A DNA stretch of 32,513 bases from Burkholderiales bacterium. Its GTDB lineage: Bacteria; Pseudomonadota; Gammaproteobacteria; Burkholderiales; Usitatibacteraceae. Made by a program: the position numbers and the translations under genes. The notes below the pieces were generated by a model, which was not told the origin of the DNA, did no database searches, and saw only the letters and a program-made list of their open reading frames with translations. Positions 1 through 8,001 of this stretch are shown piece after piece. Location of the stretch: contig JAHCAK010000041.1 in assembly GCA_019634955.1 (NCBI GenBank), positions 1 to 32,513 on the forward strand, in the 5' to 3' direction. Within the stretch, counting starts at the first letter, position 1. Every line of letters starts with the position of its first letter.

Positions 1-287
1 ATCGCGGCCACGAGGTCGCGCGCCATCCCCCGCCTCGAATAGGGGGCGTGCCTTTCGTCCGTCGCGGGCTTGCCCGATTCCCCGTAGCCGCGCAGGTCCG
101 CGGCGACCACGGTGAACCGCCGCGCGAGCCGCGGGGCCACCTTGTGCCAGAGGGCGTGGGTCTGCGGATAGCCGTGCAGGAGCAGCAGCGGCGGGCCGGC
201 GCCGCCGACGACGGCGTGCACCGCGACACCCCCGGCATCGACGTCGACCACGCGAAAACCGGGGAAAAGACCCGCCTGTTGGACCAT
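1..287 (-). CDS. alpha/beta hydrolase, haloacetate dehalogenase-like (N-terminal part, cut by window edge)
   Basis: The minus strand from ATG 287 encodes about 95 residues before the window ends. Visible are the oxyanion-hole motif LLLLHGYPQTHALWHK at about residues 35-50 and the strand-turn motif VVAADLRGYGESGKP at about 63-77. Both are typical of the fluoroacetate/haloacetate dehalogenase and epoxide hydrolase branch of the alpha/beta-hydrolase fold. The nucleophile, acid and histidine lie beyond the edge, so the substrate cannot be judged. The gene is divergent from the protoporphyrinogen oxidase, with 92 bp between starts. No Shine-Dalgarno sequence precedes the ATG, but the hexamer CATAAT ends 6 nt upstream of it, so a leaderless transcript is possible. 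Family assignment is fairly sure; dehalogenase activity is only one option. Confidence 0.85.
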   Translation of the reverse strand, partial: MVQQAGLFPGFRVVDVDAGGVAVHAVVGGAGPPLLLLHGYPQTHALWHKVAPRLARRFTVVAADLRGYGESGKPATDERHAPYSRRGMARDLVAA

Positions 288-293
288 GGTGCC

Positions 294-299
294 ATTATG
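294..299 (-). promoter_or_regulatory. -10-like hexamer directly before the hydrolase start
   Basis: The minus strand reads CATAAT (5 of 6 to TATAAT), then 6 nt, then the ATG at 287. This spacing would put +1 on or next to the start codon. No convincing -35 is seen at 16-18 bp. Confidence 0.4.
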
Positions 300-320
300 A
301 CGCGAGGCATACCCCCCGGC

Positions 321-340
321 CGGTTGACGCCCATCAACCG
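321..340. promoter_or_regulatory. perfect 7-bp inverted repeat in the divergent region (operator candidate)
   Basis: CGGTTGA at 321-327 and TCAACCG at 334-340 form a perfect dyad around a 6-bp spacer. It lies between the divergent hydrolase (start 287) and protoporphyrinogen oxidase (start 380). The dyad could bind a dimeric regulator. No T-run follows either arm, so it does not look like a terminator. The regulator is unknown. Confidence 0.4.
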
Positions 341-379
341 CAGGCGCCGGCAAACGCCTAAAAAGAGCGGATCGAACCC

Positions 380-1804
380 ATGACGAACGGAATCGCGCCA
401 ATGGATACCTCCCCCGCCGCCCTCGACGTCCTCGTGGTGGGCGCCGGCATCTCCGGGCTCGCCACCGCCTTCGGCCTCGCGCGGCGCGGCCTGCGCGTGG
501 AGGTGCTGGACGCCGCCGCGAAGCCCGGCGGCGTCATCGGCACGGTGCGGCGCGACGGCTGCCTCTACGAGCGGGGCCCCAACAGCGCCCTCGACACCAC
601 GCCCCTCATCGGCGAGCTCATCGAGGCGGCGGGCATCGCCTCCGAGCGGCTCCCGGCCAGCGAGATCTCGAACACGCGCTTCGTGGTGAAGGGCGGCAGG
701 CCCGTGCCCCTGCCGATGTCGCCGGGCGCGTTCCTCGCCACGCCCCTCTTCTCGCCGCTGGCCAAGGCCCGCCTCGCGCTCGAGCCCCTCGTCCGGCGGC
801 AACCCGCCGGGGAGGAGGAGGCCATCGCCCACTTCGTGCGCCGGCGCCTCGGGCGCGAGTTCCTCGACTACGCGATCGAGCCCTTCGTGGCCGGCATCTA
901 CGCCGGCGACCCGGACCGGCTCTCGGTCCCCGCGGCCTTCCCGAAGCTGCACGCCCTGGAGCAGCGCTACGGCAGCCTCATCGTCGGCGCGATCCTCGGC
1001 GCGCGCGAGCGGAAGAAGCGCGCGGAGACGGCCAAGAACACCGCCAGGAGCTTCTCCTTCCGCGGCGGCATGCAGGCGCTCACCGATGCGCTCGCACGCG
1101 CCGTCCCGGTCGTGCAGGGCGCGCGCGCCATGTCGCTCTCGCGCCTGCCCGACGGCTCGTTCGCCGTCGCCTTCGACCGCGAGGGCGCCCCGCTCACGCG
1201 GCACGCGCGCGCCGTGGTGCTCGCCGTGCCCGCCGACGAGGCCGCGCGGCTCGCCTACCCGCTCGCGCCCGAGGCGACGCGCGCGATGCAGGAGATCCAG
1301 TACCCCCCCGTGACCATCGTCGCCACGGCCTACCGGCGCGACGACGTCGACCACGGCCTCGGCGGCTTCGGCTTCCTCGCCCCGCGCGTGGAGGGCCGCG
1401 CCGTTCTCGGCACGCTCTTCTCCAGCTCCATGTTCGAGGGCCGCGCGCCCGAGGGGCAGGTGCTGCTCACCAACTTCGTGGGCGGGCGGCGCAACCCCGC
1501 GCTCGCGGAAGCCGGCGACGACGAGATCGTGGAAAAGGTCGCGGCCGAGCACCGCGCGCTGCTCGGCGCCCGGGCGCCGGCGCTGTGGAACGTCGTCACG
1601 CGCTGGCCGCGCGCCATCCCGCAGTACGAAATGGGCCACCTCGGCCGCATCGCCAAGGTCGCGGAGGCCGAGAAGGCCGTGCCGGGATTGCGCTTCTGCG
1701 CCAACTGGCGCGGCGGCGTCTCGGTGGGCGACTGCATCGCCAACGCCCACGCCACCGCGGAATCGCTGGGCGCGTGGCTGCGCGCCCCCGTCACCGCGCG
1801 CTGA
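380..1804 (+). CDS. hemY: protoporphyrinogen oxidase, oxygen-dependent HemY type (FAD)
   Basis: The 474-residue product is the usual length for HemY-type protoporphyrinogen oxidase (called hemG in TIGR naming, PgoX in newer naming). The family oxidises protoporphyrinogen IX to protoporphyrin IX in heme synthesis. An N-terminal dinucleotide-binding motif, VVGAGISGLATA (GxGxxG at residues 21-26), is followed by the family's LYERGPNSALDTTPLIGEL stretch near residue 60. The C-terminal FAD-contact segment reads ANWRGGVSVGDCIANAHA. No signal peptide is seen. ATG 380 is used; ATG 401, seven codons in, is an alternative and would still leave the FAD motif intact. The gene converges on acetate kinase, and the two reading frames overlap by 14 bp at their 3' ends. 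A coproporphyrinogen oxidase (CgoX) of the same fold is a less likely alternative. Confidence 0.88.
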   Translation: MTNGIAPMDTSPAALDVLVVGAGISGLATAFGLARRGLRVEVLDAAAKPGGVIGTVRRDGCLYERGPNSALDTTPLIGELIEAAGIASERLPASEISNTRFVVKGGRPVPLPMSPGAFLATPLFSPLAKARLALEPLVRRQPAGEEEAIAHFVRRRLGREFLDYAIEPFVAGIYAGDPDRLSVPAAFPKLHALEQRYGSLIVGAILGARERKKRAETAKNTARSFSFRGGMQALTDALARAVPVVQGARAMSLSRLPDGSFAVAFDREGAPLTRHARAVVLAVPADEAARLAYPLAPEATRAMQEIQYPPVTIVATAYRRDDVDHGLGGFGFLAPRVEGRAVLGTLFSSSMFEGRAPEGQVLLTNFVGGRRNPALAEAGDDEIVEKVAAEHRALLGARAPALWNVVTRWPRAIPQYEMGHLGRIAKVAEAEKAVPGLRFCANWRGGVSVGDCIANAHATAESLGAWLRAPVTAR

Positions 1805-2969
1805 CGAAGCGCGCCGCGTGGCGCGCGATCACCGCTTCCTCGTCGGTCGCCACCACGCGGATCGCGGCGGCGCTCGCGGGCGCGGAGATCGCCTCCGCGT
1901 TGCGCGCGTTGGCGGCCTCGTCCACGGCGAGCCCCATCCACGCGAGGCGCCCGACGATGCGCGCGCGGATCGTGGGCGCGTTCTGGCCGATCCCGCCGGT
2001 GAAGACGAGGAGGTCCAGGCCGCCCAGGGCCGCGCACATGGCGGCCAGCTCGCGGCTCGCGTGCTCGACGTAGTAATCGACCGCCTCGCGCGCCGCCGGC
2101 TCCGTCGAGGCCGCCAGCTCGCGCATCTCGCCGGTGATGCCCGAGAGACCCAGCAGGCCCGACTCGCGGTAGAGGAGCCGCGCGATCCGCTCCGCGTCCA
2201 TGGCGCGCTGCTGCAGCAGGTACAGCACCACGGCGGCGTCCAGCCGGCCGCAGCGCGTGCCCATGGGCAGGCCGTCCAGCGGCGAGAAGCTCATGGTGGT
2301 GGCCACCGACCGCCCGTCGCGGATGGCGCAGATCGAGGCGCCGTGGCCGAGGTGCGCGGCGATGACGCGCCCGGCCCCGCGGCCCTGCGCGGCGAGCTGC
2401 GCGCAGATCGACTCGTAGGAGATGCCGTGGAAGCCGTAGCGGCGCACGCCCTCGTCGTGCAGCGCGCGCGGGAGCGCGAAGCGCTGGTTGGGCTCCGGCT
2501 GCGCGCGGTGGAAGGCCGTGTCGAACACGGCGACCTGCGCGACGTCGGGGAAGGCGTGGCGCGCGGCGCGCACGCCCGCCAGGTTGTGCGGCTGGTGCAG
2601 CGGCGCGAGGGGCTCGAGGCGCTCCATCGCGGCATACGCCGCCTCGTCGATCGCGACCGGGTGGTCGAAGGCCACGCCGCCGTGCACGATGCGGTGGCCG
2701 ACGACGGCCACGCGCGCGTCCGGCGCCCCCTCGCGCAGCGCCGCGAGGGTCGCCTGCAGCGCGTCGTCGTGGGTGGCGCCCGCGCTCCCCGCGAGCTCGC
2801 GGTCCTCGAGCACGGTCCCGGCGGCGTCCTTCACGCGGAAGCGCGCGCGCGAGCCCAGGCCGTCGGCGATCCCCGAAAGCCGCGGCGCGCCCTCCGGCCG
2901 GCTGGCCGGGTAGAGCGCGAACTTCACCGACGAGGATCCGGCGTTGAGCGTGAGGACGTGGTCGGCCAC
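1791..2969 (-). CDS. ackA: acetate kinase (acetate/propionate kinase family)
   Basis: This 392-residue protein has the family signature NAGSSSVKF at residues 9-17, a central VFDTAFH stretch, YGFHGISYES, the glycine-rich HLGHGAS region and a C-terminal FTGGIGQNAPTIR loop. These cover both ASKHA-fold halves. It would convert acetyl phosphate plus ADP to acetate plus ATP. It starts with GTG at 2969, 7 nt after the CoA-ligase stop, with GAGG overlapping that stop as ribosome-binding site, so it is the last gene of the tctC-ackA operon. Because Xsc produces acetyl phosphate, a kinase here would recover ATP directly. Characterised sulfonate clusters more often carry phosphotransacetylase, and no pta is seen in this window. 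The family is secure; preference for acetyl over propionyl phosphate is inferred from context. Confidence 0.9.
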   Translation of the reverse strand: MADHVLTLNAGSSSVKFALYPASRPEGAPRLSGIADGLGSRARFRVKDAAGTVLEDRELAGSAGATHDDALQATLAALREGAPDARVAVVGHRIVHGGVAFDHPVAIDEAAYAAMERLEPLAPLHQPHNLAGVRAARHAFPDVAQVAVFDTAFHRAQPEPNQRFALPRALHDEGVRRYGFHGISYESICAQLAAQGRGAGRVIAAHLGHGASICAIRDGRSVATTMSFSPLDGLPMGTRCGRLDAAVVLYLLQQRAMDAERIARLLYRESGLLGLSGITGEMRELAASTEPAAREAVDYYVEHASRELAAMCAALGGLDLLVFTGGIGQNAPTIRARIVGRLAWMGLAVDEAANARNAEAISAPASAAAIRVVATDEEAVIARHAARFVSAR

Positions 2970-2976
2970 GGGCGCC

Positions 2977-4503
2977 TCAGGCCGGCGAGGGCAGGATGTC
3001 GAGGAGCTTCAGCCGCTGCACCTTGCCCGAGGGCCCGCGCGGCAGCTCCTGCACGAAGTGGATCGCCTTGGGCGTCTTGTAGCGGCCGAGGTGCCCGAGG
3101 CAGAAGTCGCGCAGCTCCGCCTCCGTGCAGTCCGCGCCCTCGCGCCGCACGACGCAGGCGGCGATCTCCTGCCCGTAGTGGCGGTCGGGCACGCCCACGG
3201 CGGCGGCGTCCAGCACGGCCGGGTGGCGAAGCAGCACCTCGTCGATCTCGCGCGGGGCGATGTTCTCGCCGCCCTTGATGATGAGCTCCTTGATGCGGCC
3301 GGTGATGAAGAAGAAGCCGTCGGCGTCGCGCCGGCCGATGTCGCCGGTGCGCAGCCACCCGCCCGGGAAGAAGGCCGCGGCGGTCGCGTCCGCATTCTTG
3401 TAGTAGCCGGCCGTGACCTGCGGCCCGCGGATGAGGATCTCGCCGGGGGTGCCGTCCGGCAGTCCGTTTCCGTGCTCGTCCACGACGCGGGCCTCGCAGC
3501 CGGAGGCGCGCCCCACGGAGCCCACCTTGCGCCGCGAGGGCTCCAGCGGGTTGGAGAAGGCCGGCGCCACGGTCTCCGTGAGGCCCATGGTCTCGATGAT
3601 GCCGATGCCGAACTTGCGCTCGAAGGCGAGGTGGTGCTCCGGCGGCAGCGCGGCCGAGGCCGAGCGGCAGAAGCGCACGCGCGCGAGCGCCTCGCGCGGC
3701 GGCGCCTCGCCCTCGAGCAGGTAGCTCACGATCGTGGGCACGACGTTGATCCAGGTGCAGCCCGAGCCGGTGACCAGCGGCCAGAACCGCGCGGCCGAGA
3801 ACTTCGCCGGCATCACGAGCGAGCCGCCGTGCGCGAGGGGGGCGAGCATCGTCACCGCGAAGGCGTTGATGTGGTAGAGCGGCAGCACCGCCGCCACGCG
3901 GTCGCCGGGCCCGAGCGCATGCTCGGCGCTGATGGCGCGCGCGTTGGCCGCGAGGTTCGCGTGCGAGAGCATCACGCCCTTGGGCTTGCCGGTCGTGCCC
4001 GAGGTGTACATGAGGAGGGCGAGCGCCTCCGGCGCCACGGCCGGCAGCGCCGCGGCGGAGTCCTCCTCGCGCTCCCCGGGAAGCGAGGCGGCCTCCGGAT
4101 CCACCTCGACCACGCGCAGGCCCCGCGCGATGCCCGCGGCCAGCTCGCGAAGCCGCGGCGCCCACTCGGGGGAGGCGAACACGACGCGGCTGTCGCAATG
4201 GTCCAGCACGTAGCGCATCTGCTCGGGGCTGGAGAGCAGGTTCACCGGGTTCACGCAGCAGCCGCCGGCCATGGCGCCGAGGAGCAGGCGCACGGTCGCG
4301 AGCCCGTTGGGCATCACGAGCGAGACGTGGGTGCCCGGCCCGCAGCCCTCGCGGGCCAGCAGCGCCGCCACGCGCCGCGCGGAGGCGGCGAGCTCGCCGA
4401 AGGTGAGCGTGGCGCCCGTCTCGGCGGAAGTGAAGTAGTTGGCGGTCCCGCGCGCGGCCGCCTGCGCCGCCACGAGGCTTCCGACCGTTTCCCCCACGCT
4501 CAC
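2977..4503 (-). CDS. sauT: AMP-forming CoA ligase, probable sulfoacetate-CoA ligase (SauT-like)
   Basis: This is a 508-residue acyl-adenylate-forming enzyme. The AMP-binding P-loop YTSGTTGKPKG lies at residues 166-176. The ETMGLTE motif, the adenosine-contact WLRTGDIG and the hinge region TGRIKELIIKGGENI follow in order, and the C-terminal GPSGKVQR lysine needed for adenylation is present. I place the start at GTG 4503, where GTGA overlaps the stop of the aldehyde dehydrogenase by 4 bp, a sign of translational coupling. In Cupriavidus necator H16, SauT activates sulfoacetate and SauS reduces sulfoacetyl-CoA. The same pair of families occurs here beside xsc, which is the basis for the call. 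From sequence alone, other short carboxylates remain possible. Ligase class is near certain; substrate confidence is moderate. Confidence 0.72.
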   Translation of the reverse strand: MSVGETVGSLVAAQAAARGTANYFTSAETGATLTFGELAASARRVAALLAREGCGPGTHVSLVMPNGLATVRLLLGAMAGGCCVNPVNLLSSPEQMRYVLDHCDSRVVFASPEWAPRLRELAAGIARGLRVVEVDPEAASLPGEREEDSAAALPAVAPEALALLMYTSGTTGKPKGVMLSHANLAANARAISAEHALGPGDRVAAVLPLYHINAFAVTMLAPLAHGGSLVMPAKFSAARFWPLVTGSGCTWINVVPTIVSYLLEGEAPPREALARVRFCRSASAALPPEHHLAFERKFGIGIIETMGLTETVAPAFSNPLEPSRRKVGSVGRASGCEARVVDEHGNGLPDGTPGEILIRGPQVTAGYYKNADATAAAFFPGGWLRTGDIGRRDADGFFFITGRIKELIIKGGENIAPREIDEVLLRHPAVLDAAAVGVPDRHYGQEIAACVVRREGADCTEAELRDFCLGHLGRYKTPKAIHFVQELPRGPSGKVQRLKLLDILPSPA

Positions 4504-5927
4504 CGCCCCCAGCGCGCGAAGTACGCGCCCAGCAGGTCTTCGACGGCGGGAACGCGCTCCGGCAGCGGCCGCGACACGCGCGTGACGTTCATGTACTGCC
4601 GCACGTTCAGGTTGTCGGAGAAGTTGTTGCGGCCCCAGGTGCCGCAGCCCATCGAGAGCGACACCGGCAGGCCGTTGGAGAAGCTCCCGCCGTTGGCGAT
4701 GCAGTGCGCCTGGTTCAGGATCACGCGCGCCACGGGCAGGGTGAGCCCGAGGTCCAGCGCCCGCTCCTCGCGCGCGCTGTGCAGCGACACCGAGTGCCCG
4801 GCGCCCTGGAAGGCGTAGATGGCGCGCACCGTCTCCTTGGCCTGCGCGAAGTCGCGCACGCGGTAGACGGCCAGCACCGGCGAGAGCTTCTCGCCCGAAA
4901 AGGGGTGGTCCGGGCCGGCGCCGCCCGCCTCCACCATGAGCACGCGCGCCGGGCGCGCCGCCGGGTTCGCGAGGCCCGCCCGCCCGGCGATGAGCCCGGC
5001 GGGCTGGCCGATCACGGCCGGCGAGAGCTTGCCGTCGGGCCACATCGCGAGCCGCAGGCGCTCGCGGTCGGCCGCATCCAGCATCACGCAGCCGTGGCGG
5101 GCGAGGGCCGCCAGCATCGCCTCGGCCACCGCTTCCACCAGCACGACGCTGTTCTCCGAGGAGCAGCTCGTCGCATGGTCGAAGGTCTTGGAGAGCACGA
5201 TCTTCGCGGCCGCCTCGTCCAGCGACGCCGTCTCGTCGACGATGGCGGCCACGTTGCCCGCGCCCACGCCGAAGGCGGGCGTGCCGCTCGCGTAGGCCGC
5301 GCGCACGTTGGCCTGCGAGCCGGTGGCCACCACGAGGTCGCACTGGCGCATGAGCTCGGCGGTGGCGTCCTTCGTGACGGGCGCGGGGAGCATCTGCACG
5401 AGGTCCCTCGGCGCGCCGATGCGCGCGAACTCCGCGTGCACGAACGCGACGAGCCTCGCGCAGGTCGAGGCGCCCTTGGGCGAGGGCGCCACGATCACGG
5501 CGTTGCGGGCCTTGAGCGAGTTGATGATCTTGTTGGCCGGGGTCGCCGCCGGGTTGGTCGAGGGCGTGATGGCGCACACGACGCCCACGGGCCGCGCGAT
5601 CTCGACCACGCCCTTCGCCGCATCCTCGGCGATGACGCCCACGGTCCTCATGCCGTGCAGGTCGCGAAGCAGCCCGAGCGTCTTGCGGTGGTTCTTGCGG
5701 ACCTTGTCCTCGACGTCGCCGATGCCGGTGTCGGCCACCGCCAGCGCCGCGAGCTCGCGGTTGCGCCCCGGCTCGAGGATGGCCCAGCCGGCCGCGGCCA
5801 CCAGCTCGTCCACGCGCGGCTGGTCGTAGCCGTCGGCGATGGCCTGCGCGGCGCGCGCGCGCGCGACCAGCGCCGCCACCGCCTCGTGGGCCGGGCCCCG
5901 CCCGCGGTCGTCAGCCGGGCTGGGCAT
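4500..5927 (-). CDS. sauS: CoA-acylating aldehyde dehydrogenase, probable sulfoacetaldehyde dehydrogenase (SauS-like)
   Basis: The 475-residue product belongs to the acylating aldehyde dehydrogenases (AdhE N-terminal/EutE/SauS type). Cys255 in DHATSCSSEN is the expected nucleophile. The nucleotide-binding segment PSTNPAATPANKI and the TGSQANVRAAY...GVGAGN block are also present. In the predicted pathway it reduces sulfoacetyl-CoA with NAD(P)H to sulfoacetaldehyde, the substrate of Xsc encoded 6 kb away. ATG 5927 is preferred over GTG 5933 because GGAG (5933-5936) sits 5 nt before it and overlaps the GTG. The gene overlaps the tctA end by 17 bp and the ligase start by 4 bp, so the three are co-translated. 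Butyraldehyde or succinate-semialdehyde acylating enzymes share the fold; the sulfonate context decides the call. Confidence 0.75.
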   Translation of the reverse strand: MPSPADDRGRGPAHEAVAALVARARAAQAIADGYDQPRVDELVAAAGWAILEPGRNRELAALAVADTGIGDVEDKVRKNHRKTLGLLRDLHGMRTVGVIAEDAAKGVVEIARPVGVVCAITPSTNPAATPANKIINSLKARNAVIVAPSPKGASTCARLVAFVHAEFARIGAPRDLVQMLPAPVTKDATAELMRQCDLVVATGSQANVRAAYASGTPAFGVGAGNVAAIVDETASLDEAAAKIVLSKTFDHATSCSSENSVVLVEAVAEAMLAALARHGCVMLDAADRERLRLAMWPDGKLSPAVIGQPAGLIAGRAGLANPAARPARVLMVEAGGAGPDHPFSGEKLSPVLAVYRVRDFAQAKETVRAIYAFQGAGHSVSLHSAREERALDLGLTLPVARVILNQAHCIANGGSFSNGLPVSLSMGCGTWGRNNFSDNLNVRQYMNVTRVSRPLPERVPAVEDLLGAYFARWGR

Positions 5928-7440
5928 GGGCACTCCGGGAGGCGCGCGCGCGCTGCCAGGCGGCCTTGGCGAGCGGCCAGGCGAGGCCGGCGAAGGCGAG
6001 CGCGAGGATGCCGCCGCTGATGGGGCGGGTGAAGAAGACCGTCCAGTCGTTGTCGAAGCTCACCATGGTGGTCATGAAGTTGGTCTCCGCGAGCGGGCCC
6101 AGGATCGTCCCCAGGACCAGCGGCGCGATGGGAAAGCCGTAGCGCTCGAAGAGGAAGCCCAGCACGCCGAAGGCGGCGATCACGTTGAGGTCCGAGAGGT
6201 TGTTCCGCGCCGCGAACGCCCCCACGAAGCAGAACACCACGACGAAGGCGGAAACGATGGCCTCCGGCGCCTCCAGCACCTTGCACAGCGGCCGGATCGC
6301 GAAGTAGCCGAGGATGCACATGCCGATCACGCCTGCGAACACGGTCGCGAAGACGGTGTAGACGAGGTCGGGGCTGGAAACGAACACCTGCGGGCCGGGC
6401 TGGATGCCGTGCAGCAGGAAGGCCGCGAGGATGATGGCGGTGGCGCCGCTGCCGGGGATGCCCATCGCGAGCAGCGGAACGAGCGCCCCCCCGACGGAGG
6501 CGGTGGCGGCGGACTTCGCCGCGACGATCCCTTCCGCCGCCCCCGAACCCAGCGCCGCTCGGTTCTTTCCGTACTGGCTCTCCAGCCCGTAGGCGACGAA
6601 GGCCGACACGGTGGCGCCCGCGCCGGGCACCACGCCGACCACGATCCCCGTCGCGGTGCCGCGCGCGAAGGTGGCCTTCATCCCGAGCATGGCGGAGAGC
6701 CGCGGAAAGGCCGTGCGGAAGCGCGCCGCGCCCTTCTCCGCCCCGCCGCCCTCGGCCGCGAAGCCGCAGCCCATGCGCGTGAGCACCTCGCCGATGCCGT
6801 AGGCGCCCACCATCACCAGCAGGAACTCGACGCCGTCCTGCAGGAAGGGCTGGCCGAAGGTGAATCGCTCGGCGCCATAGACCTCGTCCACGCCGACGGT
6901 GGCGATGAGAAGCCCGAGGCACAGGCTGATGAGCGCGTTCGCGAGCGAGGTGCCGGAAAGCGTGACCACGCTCGCCAGCCCGAAGAAGACGATGGCGAAG
7001 AACTCCGGCGTCGAGAACGCGAGCGCGAGCCCCGCGACGGGCTTCGCGAGCAGCACCATCACGACCGCCGACACGAGCCCGCCCACCAGCGCCGCCACGA
7101 GCGACCACCCGAGGGCGAGGGCCGCCTCGCCCTTCCTCGCCATCTCGTAGCCGTCCCAGATGAGGGGCACGTCCATGGGCTCGCCGGGAATGCGGAAGAG
7201 GATCGCGGTGATGGCCCCGCCGTAAGTGCCGGAGACGTACATCGCGGTGAGGAGGATGAGCGCCGGCGCGACCCCCATCTTGTAGGTGAAGGGCAGCGCC
7301 AGCACCACGCCCATCACGAGCGTGAGGCCGGGGAGCACCGCCACCAGCATGCCCAGCACGAGCCCCACCGCCAGCACGGCGAGGTTCACCGGCGTGAAGA
7401 GGTGGCCGAAGCCGGTGGCGAGGAGCGGGAGGACGTCCAT
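5911..7440 (-). CDS. tctA: tripartite tricarboxylate transporter, large membrane subunit TctA
   Basis: This 509-residue protein is mostly hydrophobic, with about a dozen predicted membrane segments, and matches the TctA family length. Conserved features are the N-terminal LVAVLPGLTLVMGVVLALPF block, the AMYVSGTYGGAITAILFRIPGEP stretch and the second-half VVPGAGATVSAFVAYGLE and LLAMGIPGSGATAIIL repeats, which are typical substrate-path motifs. It would form the cation-coupled channel subunit working with TctB and the periplasmic TctC encoded just upstream. Spacing to tctB is 10 nt, and its 3' end overlaps sauS. Operon context suggests sulfoacetate or another small organic anion as the cargo; the sequence does not reveal specificity. 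Confidence 0.93.
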   Translation of the reverse strand: MDVLPLLATGFGHLFTPVNLAVLAVGLVLGMLVAVLPGLTLVMGVVLALPFTYKMGVAPALILLTAMYVSGTYGGAITAILFRIPGEPMDVPLIWDGYEMARKGEAALALGWSLVAALVGGLVSAVVMVLLAKPVAGLALAFSTPEFFAIVFFGLASVVTLSGTSLANALISLCLGLLIATVGVDEVYGAERFTFGQPFLQDGVEFLLVMVGAYGIGEVLTRMGCGFAAEGGGAEKGAARFRTAFPRLSAMLGMKATFARGTATGIVVGVVPGAGATVSAFVAYGLESQYGKNRAALGSGAAEGIVAAKSAATASVGGALVPLLAMGIPGSGATAIILAAFLLHGIQPGPQVFVSSPDLVYTVFATVFAGVIGMCILGYFAIRPLCKVLEAPEAIVSAFVVVFCFVGAFAARNNLSDLNVIAAFGVLGFLFERYGFPIAPLVLGTILGPLAETNFMTTMVSFDNDWTVFFTRPISGGILALAFAGLAWPLAKAAWQRARASRSAHAQPG

Positions 7441-7450
7441 GGCTTGCGCG

Positions 7451-7987
7451 TCAGGAGACGCCGATGAGCTTCAGCAGCGCGAGCGAGAGCGCCTGGAAGG
7501 GCCCCGCGCCCAGCGGCAGCGAGATGTAGGCCACGCGCATGAAGACGACCACGAGCGCGAGGCTGCCGGCGAGGCCCAGCACCGTCGTGAGGACGGGCCG
7601 GCGCATCCCGCCGAACCACGGGAAGGCCGCGAGGAAGACCGCGGTCGCCACGAAGAAGCCGACCCACGGCACGACGATCACGTAGCCGACGACGAGGCCC
7701 ACGCCCGCCGCGAGCTTGCCCCACTGCAGGGCCGGCGGGGCGTCGGCGCCCTCGCCGCCGCCGGCAGGCGACGGCTGCGCGGCGCCGCGCGGGCGCATGG
7801 CGAGCCGCCGCACGATCTCCCACGCGCACAGCGCGCCCATGAAGACGAGGATCGCCTTGGGCCAGGCATCCGGCCCGATGCGCCCCGCCCCCGTGTTCGC
7901 GGCGATGCGCGTGGCGGCCCAGTAGAGGAACGCCGTCGCGGCGAGCAGCAGCCCGTGCGGCAGCACGAGCCGCAGTTTTCCCGGCAT
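7451..7987 (-). CDS. tctB: tripartite tricarboxylate transporter, small membrane subunit TctB
   Basis: The gene encodes 178 residues with four to five hydrophobic helices and the usual TctB (DUF1468) layout. A first helix, LPHGLLLAATAFLYWAATRI, is followed by the RIGPDAWPKAI loop, a Gly/Pro-rich cytosolic linker around residues 70-90 and helical hairpins at the C terminus. Sequence conservation in this family is low, so placement between tctC and tctA is important evidence. ATG 7987 lies 14 nt after the tctC stop. A longer open frame continues upstream but runs antisense-free through tctC in another frame and is not coding. Confidence 0.88.
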   Translation of the reverse strand: MPGKLRLVLPHGLLLAATAFLYWAATRIAANTGAGRIGPDAWPKAILVFMGALCAWEIVRRLAMRPRGAAQPSPAGGGEGADAPPALQWGKLAAGVGLVVGYVIVVPWVGFFVATAVFLAAFPWFGGMRRPVLTTVLGLAGSLALVVVFMRVAYISLPLGAGPFQALSLALLKLIGVS

Positions 7988-8001
7988 CGCCAAGCGCCCG
8001 C

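Noticed and set aside
1818-3278. Long plus-strand frame opposite ackA and the ligase end
   Set aside because: Low-complexity Arg/Ala/His content with no start signals; a shadow of the minus-strand genes.
2977-5577. Apparent 866-residue fusion of the CoA ligase with an upstream domain
   Set aside because: The upstream half is an out-of-frame reading of the aldehyde dehydrogenase. The true ligase starts at GTG 4503 with a 4-bp overlap.
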